From Deltaproteobacteria bacterium (GTDB lineage: Bacteria; SAR324; XYD2-FULL-50-16): 46,522 bases of DNA. Position 1 is the first letter of the stretch. Each line of letters begins with the position of its first letter. Both the position numbers and the translations under genes were made by a program. The stretch is from contig JAOUME010000005.1 in the NCBI GenBank assembly GCA_029881655.1, positions 1 through 46,522 on the forward strand. Direction: 5' to 3'. Under the pieces are notes generated by a model that was not told the origin of the DNA, ran no database searches, and saw only the letters and a program-made list of their open reading frames with translations. This document shows, in pieces, positions 43,217 through 46,522 of this stretch.

Positions 43217-44730
43217 TATAGTCCTCTTTTAACCCCTTTTCTTGGACCAAAACCTGTAGCCGCTTTATAAGCGTAAGGCTGACCCATGTAAGTATCGATG
43301 TCACCGTCGATCGCGGTTTGATACTCTCTATGTAATGGGGGCACGACAAAACGCTCGTTGTATGTTGGAATCGAGATCATTTTGAAAATATCCTCGGCTA
43401 CTTTCTCGGATATTCCAGCCTGACTCATCGCATCCAGCATTTTCGATTTGTCGAGATCGCCGACTTCCTGTTGCCTTTTGTAATATCTTACAGCCAGCAT
43501 TCTTTTGAAAGCCTTAACGATCAATTCCTCATTTCCTGCCGAAAACAAAGAAGCAAAATACTTCAATGGCAGACGGTTCTTGTCGATCGCGCCAAAGAAC
43601 TCGGTATTGTCAACTTCAAAGGTATTGCCCTTCTTCACAGCTAATACAGGCAGCAAAGGAAGAACATAATACAATTGAGGCACGGTTCTGAATTCCGCAT
43701 GCAATGGCAACGCGATTTCCCAGTCTTTAACAAACTTGAAAACGGGAGATTTCTGAGCCGATTCAATAAACGACATATGCACGCCGTCCTTTTGAGCCTG
43801 TTTGATAATAGCAGGGTCTTTCGGATCTAAAATCATCGCTTTCTGGTTGTTCACCAGGTCTTTTTCCTCACTAGCCGCAGTCGCTTCGATTTTGTCAGCG
43901 TCATAAAGGACACCGCCCATGTAGCGAATTCGACCAACGCAGGAATGGAAACAAGCCTGTGGCTGTCCGGTCTCAATCCTCGGATAGCACAAAATACACT
44001 TCTCTGATTTACCTGTTTTCCAATTGTAGTAAGACTTCTTGAATGGACAGGCTGATACGCAGAATCTCCATCCTCGACAGACATCCTGATTGATCAACAC
44101 GATCCCGTCTTCTCCACGCTTATACAAAGCGCCGGATGGACAAGAAGCCACACAAGCCGGATTCAGACAATGGTTACAGATTCTTGGCAGATAAAAGAAC
44201 GCGATTCTCTGAAATTCAAAGATCGCTTTCTGCTCATCAGGGCTCAGTTTCAAAATACCTGGATCTTTCCTGGCGTAAAACTTCGTACCACTCAAGTCAT
44301 CATCCCAGTTCGGTCCGGCCTCAATCGTGTCGATATGCTCTCCGGTAATCAGAGAGATTGGCCTGGCTGTTGGCTGGGTGTCTTGCGGTGGTGAATCAAA
44401 CAGATCCTCGTACTTGTAAGTCCAAGGCTCATAATAATCATCAATCGTTGGAAGATGTGGTTGAAAGAAGATATTGGTATATCCTCTCAACTTTCCGGTA
44501 GCTCTAAGTCTAACGGTGTTGCCCACTTTTTCCCAACCACCTTTGTATTCGTCCTGATTCTCCCAAGAGCTTGGATAACCCGTACCAGGTTTGGTTTCAA
44601 CATTGTTCCACCACTGGTACTCAACTCCGGAGCGGTCAGTCCATAGATTCTTGCATGCGACACTGCAAGTATGGCAACCTAAACATTTATCAAGATGGAA
44701 AACCATCGATACTTGTGCCCGAATATTCAT
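43216..44730 (-). CDS. narH: Respiratory nitrate reductase beta subunit (Fe-S)
   Basis: 504 residues. Four cysteine clusters carry three [4Fe-4S] and one [3Fe-4S] centre: CLGCHTCSVAC (16 to 26), CNHCLNPACVASCP, CRGWRFCVSACP (Trp in place of the second-cluster Cys, as in other NarH, giving the [3Fe-4S] centre) and CILCYPRIETGQPQACFHSC. It relays electrons from NarI to NarG on the cytoplasmic side. The C-terminal third (KYFASLFSAGNEE, AVRYYKRQQEVGD, VPPLHRE) is typical. GGAGG precedes ATG 44730. It lies 75 bases after narG, with a GC-rich hairpin between. Confidence 0.96.
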   Translation of the reverse strand: MNIRAQVSMVFHLDKCLGCHTCSVACKNLWTDRSGVEYQWWNNVETKPGTGYPSSWENQDEYKGGWEKVGNTVRLRATGKLRGYTNIFFQPHLPTIDDYYEPWTYKYEDLFDSPPQDTQPTARPISLITGEHIDTIEAGPNWDDDLSGTKFYARKDPGILKLSPDEQKAIFEFQRIAFFYLPRICNHCLNPACVASCPSGALYKRGEDGIVLINQDVCRGWRFCVSACPFKKSYYNWKTGKSEKCILCYPRIETGQPQACFHSCVGRIRYMGGVLYDADKIEATAASEEKDLVNNQKAMILDPKDPAIIKQAQKDGVHMSFIESAQKSPVFKFVKDWEIALPLHAEFRTVPQLYYVLPLLPVLAVKKGNTFEVDNTEFFGAIDKNRLPLKYFASLFSAGNEELIVKAFKRMLAVRYYKRQQEVGDLDKSKMLDAMSQAGISEKVAEDIFKMISIPTYNERFVVPPLHREYQTAIDGDIDTYMGQPYAYKAATGFGPRKGVKRGL

Positions 44731-44755
44731 TTTTTTTCCTCCACATTCAATTTGG

Positions 44756-44783
44756 GGTGGGGGAGAACGGGTTTCCCCCCACC
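44756..44783 (-). other. GC-rich intercistronic hairpin between narG and narH
   Basis: GGTGGGGG (44756 to 44763) pairs with CCCCCACC (44776 to 44783) around a 12-base loop. No U-tract follows on the minus strand. It lies in the 75-base gap, well before the narH ribosome binding site, and may affect mRNA stability or the ratio of the subunits. Confidence 0.55.
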
Positions 44784-44805
44784 TTTTAAGTTTTGGGACA
44801 ATTAA

Positions 44806-46522
44806 TTAGAACTGAGGTTTACCCTTTAGTTTTCTAACCAAAATATGGGTATCTCGGTTCACTCCAGTGGGTCCCCAATAGTTAAATCCAAATGTAAACT
44901 GACCATAACCACCCATCAACAAGATAGGATTGAGTCTTGTCCGGGTTAAGCTATTATGAGTACCACCTCTCGTCATACCTCTGAGTGGTGACTTTGGAAA
45001 TGAGATCGTTCTCTCAGGCGCGTGATAGAAAATACAAACACCTTTTGGAACTCTCGCGCTCACAACGGCTCGGGTTACCACGACACCATGGTCGTTGTAA
45101 GCCTCGATCCAGTCGTTATCCTGAACGCCGATATCATCCGCGTCAGTCTCACTCAGCCAGAATGGTTCCTGACCTCTTGAGAGCGTTAACATCCTCAAGT
45201 TATCATAATAGGTTGAATGGATATGCCATTTACCATGTGGAGTCAGGTAGTTCAACATTACACTACCATCCAGTTTCTGCTGCTTAACGATATCTCCGTA
45301 TTTCATCGGATCAGCCTTTGGCTTGAAAGTCGGCAGATGCTCGCCGAAAGCCAAATAACCCTCATGATCGAAATAGTAAGACTGTCGTCCTGTCAGAGTT
45401 CTCCAAGGCTTAAGTCGGTCAACGTTCATGGTGAACGGTGAATAGGCCCGACCATTGTTGCAGATTCCTGACCAGCAGGCACTGGTTAGAGTTCTTCTTT
45501 GTTGCGCCTGGATATCCTCATGCTGCATGTAGACTTCTGCATTTCCGGCACCAAGGTCCATCATAGGCACACCTGTTTTCTTCTCATCAGAGGCAAAAGC
45601 CAGCATTCCGGCCTCTCCGTTGGTTTCAGGCGCCGTTCTCATGACAATGTTAATGGCTCCGAGAACATCTCTCATGGAAGGATAAATCTCTCCATTGATT
45701 TCCTCGGTATTCATCTCATACAACAGTTTGTCATAAATGGTTTCCTGATTCCAATTCACGCCGTGAGCGCCGATGACACCACGCGCGCTTCTACCGTAAG
45801 TAATGTACTTATTGTAGATTTGAGTGTAGTCTCTGGTGATGATTTTCATACCTGGTCCAGTTTTACCCGGGATCAGATCACATTCACCCTTGCCCCAGTC
45901 TTTAACGGTAGCCTGAGAAACTTCTGCCGGGCTGTCATGACCAAGTGGGGACAATACCAAATCTCCCATAGGCTCTGGCAGATGCTTTTGAGCCAGTTCA
46001 CTGGTCTTCAGCGCGAAACACTTAAAGATTTCCCAGTCTCCCTTGGCTTCCCATGCGGGAGGCGCGCATTCTGAAAGTGGATGAATGTAGGTATGAAGAT
46101 CGGTTGTGTTGATGTCGTTCTTCTCATACCAGTGAGCGGCTGGAAGGACGATATCCGAATACAGAGCCGATGTGTCCATCCTGAAGTTCAAGTCAACGAT
46201 CAGATCCATTTTACCAACTGGAGCTGGGTCTCGCCATTTGACTTCTTTAAGATGGGGTTGAGCTTTCTCGTCTGCGATCGCATTTGAGTGCGTGCCCAAA
46301 TAGTGACGGAAAAAATATTCCTGTCCCTTGGCACTGGCGTTGATCGCGTTACCTTTCCAGATAACCCAGGTTCGAGGCCAGTTCTTTTCGTTATCGGGAT
46401 CTTCCGATGCCAAAAGCAGACTTTTGCTCTTGAGAAGATCAACAGCGTAATTGATGACTTCACCGTCAGACTTGGCACCCTTGGCCTTGGCTTCCTTAAC
46501 GATTTCGATACTGCTCTTTTCA
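44806..46522 (-). CDS. narG: Respiratory nitrate reductase alpha subunit, C-terminal part
   Basis: About 571 residues are visible; the frame is open to the right edge (the first visible codons read EKSSIEIVKEAKAKGAKSDG). The full protein has about 1200 residues, so the N-terminal half with the Fe-S site and the Mo-ligand Asp is outside the window. Visible NarG features: NLRMDTSALYSDIVLPAAHW-type segment (NFRMDTSALYSDIVLPAAHW), YITYGRSARGVIGAHGVNW, NGRAYSPFTMNVDRLKPWRT, TGRQSYYFDHEGYLAFGE, and the cofactor-binding end RGGTHNSLTRTRLNPILLMG with YGQFTFGFNYWGPTGVNRDT. It reduces nitrate to nitrite in the cytoplasm. First gene of narGHJI; its promoter lies outside. Confidence 0.95.
   Translation of the reverse strand, partial: EKSSIEIVKEAKAKGAKSDGEVINYAVDLLKSKSLLLASEDPDNEKNWPRTWVIWKGNAINASAKGQEYFFRHYLGTHSNAIADEKAQPHLKEVKWRDPAPVGKMDLIVDLNFRMDTSALYSDIVLPAAHWYEKNDINTTDLHTYIHPLSECAPPAWEAKGDWEIFKCFALKTSELAQKHLPEPMGDLVLSPLGHDSPAEVSQATVKDWGKGECDLIPGKTGPGMKIITRDYTQIYNKYITYGRSARGVIGAHGVNWNQETIYDKLLYEMNTEEINGEIYPSMRDVLGAINIVMRTAPETNGEAGMLAFASDEKKTGVPMMDLGAGNAEVYMQHEDIQAQQRRTLTSACWSGICNNGRAYSPFTMNVDRLKPWRTLTGRQSYYFDHEGYLAFGEHLPTFKPKADPMKYGDIVKQQKLDGSVMLNYLTPHGKWHIHSTYYDNLRMLTLSRGQEPFWLSETDADDIGVQDNDWIEAYNDHGVVVTRAVVSARVPKGVCIFYHAPERTISFPKSPLRGMTRGGTHNSLTRTRLNPILLMGGYGQFTFGFNYWGPTGVNRDTHILVRKLKGKPQF

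Noticed and set aside
45499-46074. 191-codon plus-strand frame opposite narG
   Set aside because: narG is unambiguous; the frame is an antisense shadow without a start signal.

Overview
The window looks like a chromosomal segment of a Gram-negative, facultatively anaerobic, proteobacterium-like organism of mid-range GC. The evidence is a diderm-type lipoprotein, quinol-linked nitrate reductase genes, a membrane-anchored multihaem cytochrome c, a CRP/FNR regulator and a large hybrid sensor kinase. I cannot name the genus from sequence alone. No rRNA, tRNA or CRISPR array was seen.

Region 1 (1 to about 16,780) is the morphogenesis module of a tailed, siphovirus-like prophage. All its genes are on the minus strand, so transcription runs from right to left: small terminase, large terminase, DUF4055-type portal, P22-type coat, a small basic protein, scaffold, a holin-like membrane protein, head-tail connectors, tail terminator, tail tube, a tail-assembly chaperone pair joined by a clear -1 frameshift signal, tape measure, a tail-tip/beta-helix protein, and another tail protein cut by the window edge. 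Lysis, integrase and replication genes are not in the window. A 0.7 kb non-coding stretch upstream of the small terminase holds repeats and dyads that could be packaging or operator sites.

Region 2 (about 17,000 to 24,000) mixes host and accessory material: a lipoprotein of unknown function, an alpha/beta hydrolase, translation factor IF-1 with a basic tail, an MJ0936/YfcE-type phosphodiesterase, an unrecognised two-domain DNA-binding-like gene split by a -1 shift at T TTT TTC, a TPR protein, and a decayed IS3-family element with recognisable ends.

Region 3 (24,033 to 36,929) carries a hybrid histidine kinase followed by an HD-GYP response regulator (a likely c-di-GMP-degrading output), then divergently elbB, a YhaO/YhaN (SbcD/SbcC-like) nuclease-ATPase pair, tlyA on the other strand, and a CCA/poly(A) nucleotidyltransferase.

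Region 4 (36,932 to 46,522) is a nitrate respiration cluster read right to left: narG (cut by the window edge), narH, narJ, narI, a terminator, narK1-type and narK2-type transporters, a pentahaem NapC/NirT-like cytochrome, and a CRP/FNR regulator with a near-consensus FNR/DNR-type dyad upstream of its own gene. Together these import nitrate, reduce it at the membrane with quinol electrons, export nitrite, and probably sense the respiratory state.

The most interesting signals not explained by ordinary gene calls are the complete frameshift cassette in the tail chaperone gene, the second candidate frameshift at 20,930, a composite non-coding repeat present both inside the phage module and in the flanking chromosome, and the repeat-rich region upstream of the small terminase.
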